64,000 nucleotides of DNA from Ryuthela nishihirai (Eukaryota > Arthropoda > Arachnida > Araneae > Heptathelidae): assembly GCA_038380435.1 (NCBI GenBank), contig JAWZYU010000017.1, positions 22,009,283 to 22,073,282 on the forward strand, in the 5' to 3' direction. Made by a program: the position numbers and the translations under genes. Positions 36,392 to 47,495 of the stretch are shown piece by piece. The notes under the pieces are model-generated. The model was not told the origin of the DNA. It was given only the letters and a program-made list of their open reading frames with translations, and ran no database searches. The first letter of the stretch is position 1, and each line of letters begins with the position of its first letter.

Positions 36392-37216
36392 GTAAGGTCC
36401 AAAAGTTTCCAGCCCAAGGATATTAAAGAGGTAAAAGAATCAAACAATAGTTTTTATTTTTCAATATTATCACCCTTTATTTCAATACATTTTTTATAAT
36501 GGCTAATTAACTTTTCTATACCACTGTAAAAATAATCTGAATTTTTGTCCTTAAAATGGTCTAAAACTGCAGAAATGACTTCTTCACTTGTAAATTTTTT
36601 TTTCCCATGCAGATCTGACTTCAATTTTGAAAACAAAAAATAGTCACTAGGGGCTAGGTCAGGGCTGTACAGTGGGTGATTTAATTCCTGGAAACCACAT
36701 TGCTGAATAGCAGTCTTCGCAGCAACTGAAGTGTGCACTGGCGCATTGTCGTGTAATAACCTCACTACCCGGGACAGCTTTTCTCAGTGTTTCTCTTTAA
36801 TGGTATCCTTCAATTTGTACATTAATGACGCATAATATTCACAAGTAACTGTAGTATTGTGTTCCTTAAAGTCTACTAGCAGAATCTCCTGTTTTAAAAT
36901 TAAAATTTTTTTAATTTAAAAAATAATAAAAACATTTTTAAAATTTAATTTTTTTTAAAATCTAAACATTATTTATTTTTTGCTGGATTTTCGCCTTCTT
37001 TTGTCAAAAATTTAATGGCCCCACGATACTCAAGTTTAAACATTTTAAAATATTGGGCAACAGCACTTCTATCTGCGATGCTAGCTGGAGTGCTACTGAT
37101 GCTAGAGCTGCAAAATTTTAACTGCAGTGGAACAAAACATAGGGTGGAGGGTTGACGGAGTTAGACCTGTCAATTCTTGTTCTAACATGTTCGGGCCAGA
37201 AACTTTTGGACCTTAC
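36392..37216 (-). mobile_element. mariner transposon, deleted
   Basis: Termini GTAAGGTCCAAAAGTTTC and its inverse are flanked by TA at 36390-36391 and 37217-37218; length 825 bp. The minus strand is open for 103 codons (36454-36765) with LLHDNAPVHTSVAAKTAI and PLYSPDLAPSDYFLFSKL, the last two aspartate motifs of a mariner DDD transposase, and ends GDNIEK. The upstream N-terminal half is mostly replaced by A/T-rich DNA near 36880-36980, so this copy is defective. Confidence 0.95.
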
Positions 37217-37690
37217 TATGTGTGTGGATTTAATTGGTAAGTTTTTACAAAGCTCAGTTGCTTTCCAGTATATTATATATATATATATATTGTTGTCCAG
37301 TATATTATATATAATATAAGTTGGCAACATCGTTTGCCTCGAGCTATGTTGTGTATTTTATTGCCCTTGTAAGTTTGTTTTGATTTTTTTGACATCTTAT
37401 CATTTTCTCATTAGTTTTTCTTTTAGTTTTCAACTTTTAATCATTTTCATATTGAAATCAGGAATTACAGAGTTGAATTACAGAGAGTATTTAGTAAATT
37501 TCTTTGAAATAGAAATTACTGACATTGAATGTGTTGTAGATTTATAACTGACATTCGAATCTGAAACTTGAGCATCAATTCTATATTATTATTATTACGT
37601 ATTCTGGAGTGATAGCACGTGAATGCTGTTTGCTGTTTATTGAAATATTGAGAGATAATTGATTGAAATTATTGCAGTTTATCTGGTTTT
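37217..37690. other. Spacer with (TA)n and a short direct repeat
   Basis: 'ccagtatattatatata' occurs twice at about 37267 and 37295 around an AT microsatellite. It may include the 5' UTR of the PHD LINE, whose start I cannot place. Confidence 0.5.
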
Positions 37691-37727
37691 TAATTCCCAG
37701 TTTCAAAAGTATTAATTTGCTTTCAGT

Positions 37728-37994
37728 ATGAAGTGCTATAGATGTTCTGAATCAATTGTAGAAGATAAAGATTTTCTTACTTGCTGCTTATGTAATAATA
37801 AATTCCATTACTATTGTTCTGGCATATCAAAAAAGAGTTATAAGAGATTTACTCGAGAAAAGAAAAATATTTGGAGATGTTATAAGTGCAGTGCATTATC
37901 TAGTTCTGAAACCATGACATCTAATAAACATATGACATCTAATGTTGAAATAAATAAAGATGCTGGAGAATCAGAAGAAAATTTCCTAATGTGA
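37728..37994 (+). pseudogene. PHD LINE ORF1, N-terminal PHD finger part
   Basis: Starts at ATG 37728: MKCYRCSESI, then LTCCLCNNKFHYYCSGIS and IWRCYKC. The Cys4-His-Cys3 spacing (CYRC, CCLC, HYYC, CYKC) is that of a PHD zinc finger. The frame stops at 37992 after 88 codons, where a frameshift or stop separates it from the coiled-coil part (LQQLMSTIDIMKQEIEHLRK near 38120) that should follow. It presumably bound RNA or chromatin as part of the LINE RNP; that role is inference. Confidence 0.88.
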
Positions 37995-38241
37995 CTGAAT
38001 CTTCTCTTCTGTGTATGACAAAGAAATGTATACAAGAAGAATTAAAAGTTTTTAAAAAGGAAATGTTTAATGAATTGTCCCAGATAAAAGTCTCTTAACT
38101 TCAACTCAGATTATTTACAACAGTTAATGAGTACTATTGACATAATGAAACAAGAAATTGAACATCTTAGGAAAGAAAATCAATATATAAAGCATAATAA
38201 ACAGCAATCTGTTACAAGAAATAGAACTTCTTAAGACTCAA

Positions 38242-38598
38242 ATGAATAATATCGAACAATATTCAAAAAACTGGAACCTTGAGTTTATTAGCATTCCAGA
38301 AGATAAAGAAGAGGATTTAGCAGATATAGTTAATAATATAAGCAAGCGATTAAACATTACAGAAAAAATCGAACTATCTGCTATTCACAGAGTGCCTGCA
38401 ACGATTGGAAATAAAATTAAACCTATTATAGCACAATTTAGATACCGGGACCAAAGAAATAAATTTTTGAAGGCTGCTAAAATAAATAAATTGTGTGCTT
38501 CTAATATAAATAAAAAGTTCCAGCCAACTAAAATCTTTTGTCAATTTTGTCAACAACAGACAAAAAAAATTTTTTTGAAGCTAAACAATTCAAACTAA
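38242..38598 (+). pseudogene. PHD LINE ORF1, C-terminal part
   Basis: Open for 118 codons: NIEQYSKNWNLEFISIPEDK, then LNITEKIELSAIHRVPA and KPIIAQFRYRDQRNKFL. The R/K-N-L-E-I-x-G-I-P-like start and the HR-P and RD-R-x-K motifs recall the 'FP protein'-like C-terminal domain of ORF1 proteins in many insect LINEs. It ends at a premature stop at 38596, beyond which homologous-looking sequence continues to about 38700. Confidence 0.8.
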
Positions 38599-38713
38599 GG
38601 AATGGATGCAAATATTTATGGACTAAAGATGGAAAGATTTTTCTCAGGAAAGAATACTCATCAAGGGTATTTAAAATTTGAAATCTGAAAGACTTAAATA
38701 AAACATAGAAAAA

Positions 38714-39691
38714 ATGTCTTACATGGCTTCTATTGTTGATTCTGATGATAATTTTATTTTTGACTGCAACCATTCCAATTATATTAATAATTCTGATGAG
38801 TTCTGCAATTTTTTTAATGATAGTTCAGCTATTACTATGATACATTTAAATATATGTAGTTTACGTTGTCATTATGATGAATTTTTAATTATGATAGAAT
38901 ATATAAAACATAATCTTGATATCATTATTTTAGGTGAAATTTGGATACAAGAAAATGAATTAAGTTTATATAATATAGATGGCTACAAAATGATGTATAA
39001 CTGTAGAAGTAAAAATAAATCAGGTGGTATTATAATGTATTATAAACTTAATACAATAAATTTTTTGACAGAAACTATAATAATGGAAACTGCAGAATGT
39101 GTTTTAGCCTATGATAACAAAAATGACTTATGCATATTAGCAATTTATAGAGCTCATGAGTATTCCATAAAAGAATTTGTGACTGAATAAAAACTAATAA
39201 TATTTAAACTTAAATATAATCGGGTTATTTTAGTAGCTGATATAAATATTGATATTAACTTAATTAATAATAATGTAAATGCTTATTTAAATTTGCTTGC
39301 TTCATTTGGATTTCTTTCATACATAAATTCATATACAAAAGTGACAAATGCTTCTTACAATTGTTTGGATCACATATTTATTAGATCAACTAATAACAGT
39401 TTAATTTTCAATTCGGCTGTTTACCAGATTGATATTACTGATCATTATCCCATTTTATTAAAAATTCTTAAGAATACAGTTAATTCAGAACAAAAAATCA
39501 GCAAAGAAATTTGCTATTCTTACATGAATTACAAGAAATTAGACAATTTAATTAAAAATTTGATTTTTATATATAATGAGAATATTCAAATAGATACAAT
39601 GTATGACATTTATATAGATCAAATTAAGTCATATATTCTACAAAGTACTACTAAGAAAATATATAAAGGATTCCAGTTTAAAGAGACATAA
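38714..39691 (+). pseudogene. PHD LINE ORF2, endonuclease part
   Basis: ATG 38714 opens 158 codons with MIHLNICSLRCHYDEFLIMI and LDIIILGEIWIQENE, the asparagine and glutamate motifs of an APE-type endonuclease. A TAA at 39188 breaks the frame. The same domain continues to 39691 with LLASFGFLSYINSYTKVTNA and NCLDHIFIRS, then DITDHYPILL, the aspartate-histidine motif. Only the single stop and a few changes separate this from an open domain. Confidence 0.88.
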
Positions 39692-40469
39692 TCCATGGAT
39701 GACTTTGGAAATTTTGTCATTAATTAAGGAAAGAGAAAAAGCATATAAATTACATAGAAAATATCCATTAATATTAAATTATAAAAAAGAATATCACAGA
39801 ATTAGAAATTTGATCCTTGCAACTATAAAAAGAACAAAAAATAAATTATGTATTAATAAATTTAATAAATGTAATGGGAATAGTAGACAGTGGCAAATTG
39901 TTGATAGTATTTTAAATAATAAAATGAATAATAAACTTATATTGCCCAATGATAGTATTTTTGAAAAACTGGTGGGAAAATTTAATGAACATTTCATAAA
40001 TGTAAAAGTTCAAATTTATGTTCTAATAACTCAGATTATGAATATCCTAATGATTTAATTCAACAAAATTCTATGTTTATGATAGAGACAACAGAAGAAT
40101 AAATTAGTCATATTATTTGTAGTCTTAAAATTAATAAAGCAACAGGATATGATGGTATACATTTAAAAATAATTAAAATAATGGTAAAATATCATTCTAA
40201 ATTTTTAGTTGAATTAATAAATAGCAGCTTTCAAAAAGGTATTTTCTTCTCAAACTTAAAAATTGCTATTGTAAAACCTATTTACAAAAATGGAGACAAA
40301 AATTGTTTTAATAATTATAGACCAATTTCCATTCTTCCAGCCTTTTCAAAAGTTATTGAAACCATCATGAAAATAAGACTTAATAATTATTTAGAAAAAA
40401 TTTCCTTTTTTTACAAGTTTCAATTTGGTTTTAGAAAAAGTTTAAGTACTGAACATGCTATCTTAGAGT

Positions 40470-40500
<31 letters not shown>

Positions 40501-42360
40501 AGCAGCCATGGGCTACGGAGGTCCAACCAGACCGTGCAATTTAGTTCTCCAAGCAAGTCTATCCTGAGCTACATCTACTGCATCCGGCCACTGCACACCA
40601 ATTCTAACAAGGTCTTGTTTGACATTGTCTGCCCACCGCATCGTAGGTCTCCCCTTCTTTCTGAGGCCTTTAGGCACACTGTTCATAACCCTATTCGCCA
40701 ATCTATAATTATTCATACGGGCAACATGGCCAAACCAACGGAGTCTCTCTCTGCACAAAATGCTGCTTAAAGGAGGTTGCAAACTCTTTTGCCTAACCTC
40801 ATCATTAGTTACAAAGTTGAACCACCTAATGCCCAAGATACTGCATAAGCATCTGGAATCAAAAGCATCTAGTTTCCTGTTATCATGTTTACAAAGTGTC
40901 CAAGTTTCACTACCATAACTAACCCTAGAAAGAACCAAATTATTATACAGTCTAATTTTAGTCTTTAGGTGTATACGCCTATTTCTCCACACTCTCCATA
41001 GATTCTTAAAAGTCCCGGCAGCAATCCCTATTCGTCTGTTAATCTCATGCCGCACATCACCATTATCTGTTACGTAGCTCCCAAGATAATTAAACTGTGA
41101 CACCAGCTCAAGGCTGCAACCATTCAGATTAACTGAATCACAGCCTGCCTGACCAATTTTACTACCAGTATTTATCAAGGGATAAATAATTCTGAAAAAA
41201 CACTAGCCCTATTTCTTGATATATCTAAAGCTTTTGATACAGTTAGACATGATATTTTATTACAGAAATTATATTTCTTAGGAATTAGAGGAAATTTATG
41301 GAGATGGTTTAAATCTTATTTATCTGACCACTATCAAATAGTTTCTATTGATAATATTAAAAGTACTAAAATACTGATTAATAAAGGAGTTCCACAAGGA
41401 TTTATATTAGGACCTATTTTATTTTTAATTTATATAAACGATTTTTTTTTTCTGATCAAAATTTAAAAGGAAAAACAATTTCATATGCTGATGATACAGT
41501 GCTTGTTTACGAAAAAGGTAAACAACATGATTTATTTCTTGATATTTATAATGATTTAAATATTATTGCAACTTGGTTTAACAAAAATTGATTAAAAATT
41601 AACTCTGATAAAATATGCTTTATGTATTTTTCACACCCCATCTTTTTTTTTAATAAATTACAATTTCATCGTATGCATTGTGTCAGCAAAATTTCTTGTT
41701 AATGCCCTGAAATCAAACAAATTAAGACTACAAAATATTTGGGAGTTTAAAATGGAAATCACATGTTAATATGCTAGTAAATAAAATATGATTTTACGTA
41801 GTCAGATTGTACCATTTAAGAAAAATTATCTCTGGAAGATTTTTAATTACTCTTTATTTTGCATGGATACAAACTCTTATAAAATATGCTTTAACTAGCT
41901 GGGGAGGTACTTATATGAATATTATTGAATGGGTTAGTAAAGTGCAATATAAATTCTTAAAAGTTATGACATTTCATAATAAAATCTATATGACTAAAGT
42001 TAGTAATGATTATAAAATTCTTAGTTTGAGATCACTATATATATATACAGCAGCTGTTTTTATTTTTAAAAATCCAACAATTCTACAAGTTAAATATAAA
42101 GATAATGCTGCTCGTCAATCTGGTCTTTTATTTGTAATCCCTAAAGTAAAGAAAGAAATAGCTCATAAACACTTTATTGTAATCCCTAAAGTAAAGAAAG
42201 AAATAGCTCATAAATACTTTATTTTTAGCTCCTAGAATATTTAATTCCTTACCTAAAGAAATTAGAAATGAATGTTCATATAGTGTTTTTAAATTGAAAG
42301 TGAGAAATGTTATTTTTACTTCTTCAAATATTGATTATTACTTTAAAGTTATACAATAAT
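39692..42360 (+). pseudogene. PHD LINE ORF2, reverse transcriptase part, interrupted
   Basis: A linker (39699-40058) is followed, after a frame break, by NKATGYDGIHLKIIK and IYKNGDKNCFNNYRPISILP near 40300 and QFGFRKSLSTEHAILEF just before RTE copy F. After the insertion come INNSEKTLALFLDISKAFD near 41190, GVPQGFILGPILFLIYINDF near 41390 and ISYADDTVLVYEK near 41490, the palm-domain YADD box. A stop follows at about 41591, then a relic of the C-terminal region (41807-42235), which includes a 48-bp tandem duplication near 42135-42225. Confidence 0.88.
40470..41169 (-). mobile_element. RTE copy F nested in the PHD LINE
   Basis: It begins with (CAT)n at 40472-40500 and reads the last 221 codons of the RTE ORF on the minus strand, open throughout: SYVTDNGDVRHEINRRIGIA, DNRKLDAFDSRCLCSILG, MRWADNVKQDLVR. 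It is very close to the intact element at 57300-60311, so the insertion is recent relative to the PHD LINE. The 5' side ends at 'ccaattttactaccag', where 'actaccag' also exists about 50 bp further into the RTE, suggesting a small jump at its 5' end. I see no long target duplication. Confidence 0.95.
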
Positions 42361-42887
42361 ATTTTGTTTTTAAAATAATGACACATTTTTTGTCACTAAA
42401 TACATTTCTCTGAATGTAATAATATATTTTGACACCCTAAATTAGCAAATTGCTCAAAGGTCTGCTAATATGTAACTTTTATTTTATTTATTTTGTTTAT
42501 ATTTATTCTTTTTTGATTTGTGGTAATATTGTTTTCTGTATATATATGCAAGTATTTGTATTGTATTGTTATTTTGTTCTTATTAAATTATTATTTAAAA
42601 AAATCAGTTCCATTTAGTGTTCAAATGGTTATGTTTGGCATGAATTTAAATTCATGAATGTCTAATTAGCATTTAACATTATGATTATACAAAGTTTAAA
42701 TTATTTAGGCATATTATACCTATTTTAATTAAGAACACTGCCATATTGAGGGGACAATTTCACTCCTCCTTCATGGAGCATCTTAAAACCAGTACAGAGG
42801 CAAAAATTTTGCAAACTACTGAAACAGAGGAGAAAAAACATATTTGCACTCTTTAATGAAAATAATTAGCATGAAAATTGCACTAAG

Positions 42888-42966
42888 GGCATTAGTTCAT
42901 TGGTAGAATACTCTGGAATGTTTCTGGAGAGATGCGGGTTCAGTTCCTGTATGTCAACGAAATTTT
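42888..42966 (+). repeat. tRNA-like SINE relic S3
   Basis: 'ggcattagttcattggtaga' (A box TTAGTTCATTGG) and 'gatgcgggttcagttcctg' (B box GGTTCAGTTCC) are separated by about 30 bp. The head resembles a glycine tRNA, but the anticodon arm does not fold properly. A reverse-orientation copy lies at 46212-46272. Confidence 0.65.
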
Positions 42967-43609
42967 TTCCACAAAATATTTATTGATTCTTGCTTGAAAT
43001 TTTGAACATTGTGCATGGGCAAATGCATAGTTTGGCTAATTAAAAAATTAACATATATCACCATTATAATAGGAGAGGAAGATAAAAGGATGCAGAGGTA
43101 GAAATGTCAGATTGCATATAAATTTCCTATCATAAAGTATTTTGAGAATAGTTAAAAAAGCTACTTTGTTTTCATAAAGCTTTTTGTGTTATCCCCCTTC
43201 TCCCCGAAAATTTTCGAATGCAGCCATGAAATGTAGTGTAATGTATATCAAAGTATATTGGCATAAATGAATAAAGTTACATTAATCGTTTTAATGATGC
43301 ATTTTTTTTTCACAATTCTATTTCGAAAATTGCAATTTTTTTTTAACATCTTGACTGCCATATGATGCCCCAGCCATCGTAACTGTTTCTTATCAATTGG
43401 GCCATATGATGGTGACCCGTCACAAAACATCCTATGTAGTATACTGCTATATAATTTGATAGCTTCAGAATTGACTATTTGAAATAACAGTAGTGGCCAC
43501 CAGAAGTGCATATGATATCCCCATTTAATACTTATGACAGTTGGCTGACATAATGGCTTGTTTGGAAAGCCTAAACATGGTGATACAATTTCAAGTGTGT
43601 AGGTGTAGA
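42967..43609. other. Unassigned intron DNA
   Basis: No supported feature. A minus-strand open frame here overlaps a SINE and has no recognised domain. Confidence 0.4.
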
Positions 43610-43998
43610 AGTTGGTTTGGTTGGGTTGTTTTACCTCTGAGCGACACTCTTTTGCACACCATGGGCTAATGGCCAGGTCACAAGGACCCTGAAGGCTCAG
43701 AGAAGGTTGGGGAAAGGGACCCACTGGAACAGCTCTTGGGAGACAGATGGTAGCCTCCCGTCAAGGCCATCCAGCGTGTTCTTTAACGTGCACAGGGTAT
43801 GGCTCTCCCACACACGGGCCATGGCTTAATGTCCCATCTGACGGACAACAGCCTTTCCAAGCCCATCAGTGTCCCCTACTGACCGTGGGCGGGGTGGGGA
43901 GTTTTATGGAGATAAATATCAACGCTGACCCAGCTGGGACTCGAACCTGGAAACTGCAGATTACGAGCCTGGCGCGCTACTGACTGAGCCACCCCAGG
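43610..43998 (-). repeat. SINE S2, second complete copy
   Basis: Inverse of the copy at 33781: end module from 'ggttgggttgttttacctc' near 43622, tRNA-like head at about 43930-43997 with the B box inverse 'ggactcgaacc'. It sits at the same RTE site as in copy D ('ttagaataccagatcataca' follows in both), so it was carried by the RTE. The RTE sequence is missing on the other side. Confidence 0.93.
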
Positions 43999-45010
43999 TC
44001 TAATCCAGTTAGAATACCAGATCATACAGGGGAGCTGAAATTGGTTCTGACCATTATCTGGTCAAAAGTGTCTTGAAGCTGAAGCTTAGGAAATGTGCTA
44101 AGGTTAATAAGAAAATTACCTTTAACACTGAAGGTCTGAAAGATCCAGATATAGCCAAATCATACCATGATAGGTCAATTAGTCATTTTGATGATCGTGG
44201 TTTGCTTACTGCTGAAGTTGAGAAAGAATGTGAACAGTTTAAACAGGCTTTTCTTGAAACCAACAGTACTTTTTTGGGTAAAAGGGAACAGAGGAAATAA
44301 AATTACTTGAGTGATAAGGCTATGGAACTTATTTCTAAAAGGAGGAAGTGCAGGATTAATATGAATTAAAACCCTACTAGTCCTAACAGAAGGCATTACA
44401 ATGAGTTTAATAAATGTGTAAAGGATCAGTTAACAGCTGATAAGAATCTTTGAATTGATAGCTTGGCTGACAAAGCTGAGAAAACAGTTAGAGAGAGCAC
44501 AACAGCAGGGGGTTGTACCAGATTATTAATGTTTTATTGGGAAGAAACAGACAGCTACATAGATTAAGGGATAAACATGGCAAGGTGTTTGAAGGTGAGG
44601 ATTTTGTGATGGCTAAGTGGACTGAGTATTTCAGAGATGTTCTAAATAATGTGATTATTTCTACTCCCATTGCTTGTAATGAGTATAGATGCATTACTGG
44701 CTTTAATGATGGCTCTATATCACTTTCCAAAGTCACTTTGGCTTTCTCTAAATTAAAACTGCATAAATCCCCAGGGGTGGATGAAATCACTACTGAAATG
44801 CTTATAGCTGGGAACATTTGTGTTGTCACATGGCTGACTGAAATTTTGAATATTTTTTATGCTATAAAGGTGTTGGTCCTAAGCATTTTACTAGATGGTC
44901 CAATTTTTCCATTGTTCCAATTTTTATTCCATTGTCCAAATTTTTAAAAAATATGATAGCAGTTCTTGTGATAATTATAGAGGAATTAGTTTACTCTCTG
45001 TTTCCAGGAA
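43999..45010 (+). mobile_element. RTE copy E, attached to SINE S2
   Basis: It reads from the end of the endonuclease ('ggttctgaccattatctggt' near 44044) through FSKLKLHKSPGVDEITTEML near 44760 to the start of the fingers region near 45000. It shares with copies A and D the TAA codons near 44298 and 44366, and with copy D the altered stretch 'ttttttatgctataaaggtg' near 44856. The 3' half of the RTE is absent; a Penelope-like fragment follows. Confidence 0.93.
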
Positions 45011-45240
45011 CCTCTGTTACATGCAGATCACATTACTGCCACCCTCACTTCCGCTGACCACTCCGATCCTCAGAGTGAACCACTGAGATGTCAATTTATG
45101 ACACCCCACCCCTCCCCCATGCTCACCAACAAACTGCCTCTCCTACATTAAGTCCCTCACTTCCCACCTGATGAAGTGCCGATAGGAACGGCGCGAAACA
45201 CGCGTTGTGGATCTAAAACGTTTTTAAGCACCCTATTCTA
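45011..45240 (+). mobile_element. Penelope-like element terminal fragment
   Basis: A GC-richer block containing CTGATGAAGTGCC, a loop, then GGCGCGAAACACGCGTTG (45168-45206). This resembles the CTGATGAAG...GAAACGCGTTG box in terminal repeats of Penelope-like elements, where hammerhead ribozymes are known. No reverse transcriptase is seen nearby. The identification rests on this motif. Confidence 0.6.
45168..45210 (+). ncRNA. Hammerhead-like fold, probably inactive
   Basis: CTGATGA (45168-45174), stem II GTGCCG/CGGCGC around ATAGGAA (45176-45194, one G-U pair), GAAA (45195-45198), stem III CAC/GTG around GCGTT (45199-45209). All core elements of a hammerhead are in order, but the base expected to be U after stem III is G (45210), and I see no convincing stem I. 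I therefore expect loss of self-cleavage. Confidence 0.55.
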
Positions 45241-45830
45241 TCAAAAATTATAAATAATTATGTCATTCACCGATGCGGGTAGACCATTGGCGATAGTCAT
45301 CATTATCTTAATCTCCACTGAGACATCACTTGCCGGCAAGAACGTCGAATTTTAAATTTCTCACCAAAAGCATTCCAAGAAGTTCCTGTTACTTCCCATC
45401 CTCTACGGCATGGTACGTAAATCTCTCTATAATAATTATTGTTACTTGATAGCATAGTCCACGTGTTGAAGTGCTTAAAAATATTTAACAGTGTCATAGA
45501 GAATTAAATTGTTTTACTTTAATTATCGCACTGTGTACCTCTACTGTAATTTTTATAATTTCTGTATTTCCATTTGTTTTGATTCAAAACTTTAATGATA
45601 GTCCTTTTTGGCTTTTCTATTTTTTTTTTAAGTTTTGTAACATTACCTCTCTCTGTTACTTCAGGATAGGGTTCTAAAGTCATTTGTTTTCTTCTGAAAA
45701 TCTTAAGGTTGATCTAGTCACCTTAGAATTAATTATTATAAACTTGGAATACTAAGGAGTAAAAAATAATGAATTAATATATAAATTATTATCTTTGTTT
45801 CCAAAATATAAATTTTTATACCATATCTAG
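45241..45830. other. Intron DNA before exon 5
   Basis: Possibly more of the Penelope-like element near 45260-45430, where composition is more even, but no domain could be read. It ends in the 'ataccatatctag' acceptor. Confidence 0.4.
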
Positions 45831-46059
45831 GCAAATGGTTACCAGCTGAAGAACGTCGTTTGGCAGAAGCTGTTTATGACCTAGCTAATGCCCTTCCAGG
45901 AGAAATGATCTCAACAGGATTATCATGGGCACTAGTAGCTGAGAGAGTAGGTACACGCTCAGAAAAGCAGTGCCGAACAAAGTGGCTTAATTACCTCAAC
46001 TGGAAGGAAGCTGGAGGAACTGACTGGACAAGAGATGATGATACAACACTTATTTGCAG
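45831..46059 (+). CDS. DMTF1: DMTF1 exon, Myb repeat 2 and start of repeat 3
   Basis: A 229-nt exon; the first two bases finish a glycine codon and it ends two bases into an arginine codon. Myb repeat 2 runs GKWLPAEERRLAEAVYDLAN, LSWALVAERVGTRSEKQCRT and KWLNYLNWKEAGG, with the tryptophans at helix positions 1, 2 and 3. Repeat 3 starts with TDWTRDDDTTLIC. The donor is 'gtataa' after CAG. This is the longest exon seen and the strongest single match to DMTF1. Confidence 0.98.
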
Positions 46060-46763
46060 GTATAATGTATTTTTTGATATTGAGTAATAGTTTTGTAAGA
46101 AGATAAATAAATTTTTGCATCAAACAAAAAGACAGTTACGTATTCTGTAACAAGCTTATTTCAAGACATTTACAAATTTTAACATATTTCAAGAAATATT
46201 TTTGTGGAAGAAAAGTTTTGCCGATGTGCAGGATTTGAACCCACATCTCCAAAAACATGCCAGAGTATGTATTATTGTTTATATTATTTCAAGTAAAGTG
46301 AGTATAAAAACTATTGCAGATTTCTATTAATTTGATTTTATATTTATTATTTGTTGCTAACCAAAATGAAAGAAATCAACTTTCATTGCAATAAGCTTTT
46401 CTTGCTTTAATAAGAAATAATAGCAATATCTTCAAAGATAATTTTTGGCATGTATAACTAACTACAAGGAAGGCTGCATTTTTAAACAGTTTTCAGTAAA
46501 GTACAAGATATCTGACTTCAACAGGATATAATAAATAGTGTTAGGTTTCAACTGTAAAATTCCTTGTAAACTTCTGGATTGTTAGTAACATGAAAATATT
46601 GTTTTCATATGATAAGTGGAATAATCTCATTGTAATGTCCTAAACACTGCAAAATTTTTGGTGTAACAAACAATACCATGACAAATTCCAGATTCTCTCC
46701 CACATAGTCCTTTTGTACAGAATTATGTTTTACTTCAAATAAGCTTAAGTTACATGTACTTTA
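46060..46763. other. Intron DNA with one SINE relic
   Basis: Apart from the S3 relic at 46212-46272, nothing was recognised. Confidence 0.4.
46212..46272 (-). repeat. tRNA-like SINE relic S3, reverse copy
   Basis: The minus strand reads 'catactctggcatgtttttg' and then 'gagatgtgggttcaaatcct', matching the S3 copy at 42888 from mid-head through the B box and on into the A/T-rich tail 'cggcaaaacttttc'. Confidence 0.6.
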
Positions 46764-47166
46764 CCCTTCCAGTGTCCCTGATGAATATAGATATTGACAG
46801 AATCCAAAATGAGAGGCCCAAGATGTGTGTGTTCATTTTTAGTACAACAAAAAACTTCAATTTAAAAAAATAGAAATTGCTATTCGAAAATTTTCTTACA
46901 TATATCTTATAAAAATATGTAATTCAAGCTTGAAACCTAATATTTTCTTTTTTTGTTTAAGGCATATTTCATTAAATTGCAATATATAATTTGTTAAAGC
47001 CATCTGATTGCCATTTCTTAGAAGTCACTAATCACAAGCTTGATTTGAACTATTATCAACAAATTTTTCCTTAAAGTTTCGAAAATCTCCCGAAAATTAA
47101 CAAAAAAAAACTGCTATTTTTAAAAATGGAAGATTTTGGAAGTAATTGCAAAGTACGTACCTCTGC

Positions 47167-47189
47167 CCCCCCCCCCCCCCCCCCCCCCC
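47167..47189. repeat. Poly-C run
   Basis: About 23 consecutive cytosines inside piggyBac copy 2. The copy 1 counterpart (near 15045) is A-rich, so the run expanded later or may be a sequencing artefact. Confidence 0.8.
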
Positions 47190-47283
47190 GTTTTACACTC
47201 TTTTCTGCCTTAAACCTATTTCACTATTACTAGAATTATTTTTTTATCATTTATCCCAGCATTTTATGCATTGTACCTTCTAT

Positions 47284-47495
47284 ATTGGGACATCCCGTGG
47301 CCGAGTGGTTAGCACGCTTGACTATTGATCTAAGGGACCTGTGTTCGAGCCCCGGGTAAGGCATGGATGTATGTGTCATTTTTCTACTGAGGTCCTGCCA
47401 TCCTCTCAGACCTTCTACTCTGGTATATAAACTGACAGGCTCCTGTCAGACCTCTGTGGCAAGCAGCTGCTTGAGGGGGTATTTATTTATTTTTT
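47284..47495 (+). repeat. SINE S1 in piggyBac copy 2
   Basis: A complete S1 with tRNA-like boxes (TGGCCGAGTGG near 47299, GTTCGAGCCCC near 47343), the body and a (TTTA)n end, flanked by 'taccttctat' at 47274-47283 and 47496-47505. Copy 1 lacks the SINE at the matching point. Confidence 0.96.

Larger units (their letters stand above)
37691..42602 (+). mobile_element. PHD-finger LINE with a nested RTE
   Basis: A non-LTR retrotransposon with two decayed ORFs and a 3' UTR ending in an A-rich tail near 42600. ORF1 has a PHD finger followed by a coiled coil and a C-terminal domain like that of other arthropod and cnidarian LINE ORF1 proteins. ORF2 has an APE-type endonuclease and a reverse transcriptase. 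This layout fits the CR1/Jockey group, but the clade call is inference. RTE copy F interrupts the reverse transcriptase at about 40470-41169. Confidence 0.9.

Noticed and set aside
43248..43724. 158-codon minus-strand frame as a gene
   Set aside because: Part is SINE S2 and the rest lacks any domain, conserved motif or splice context.
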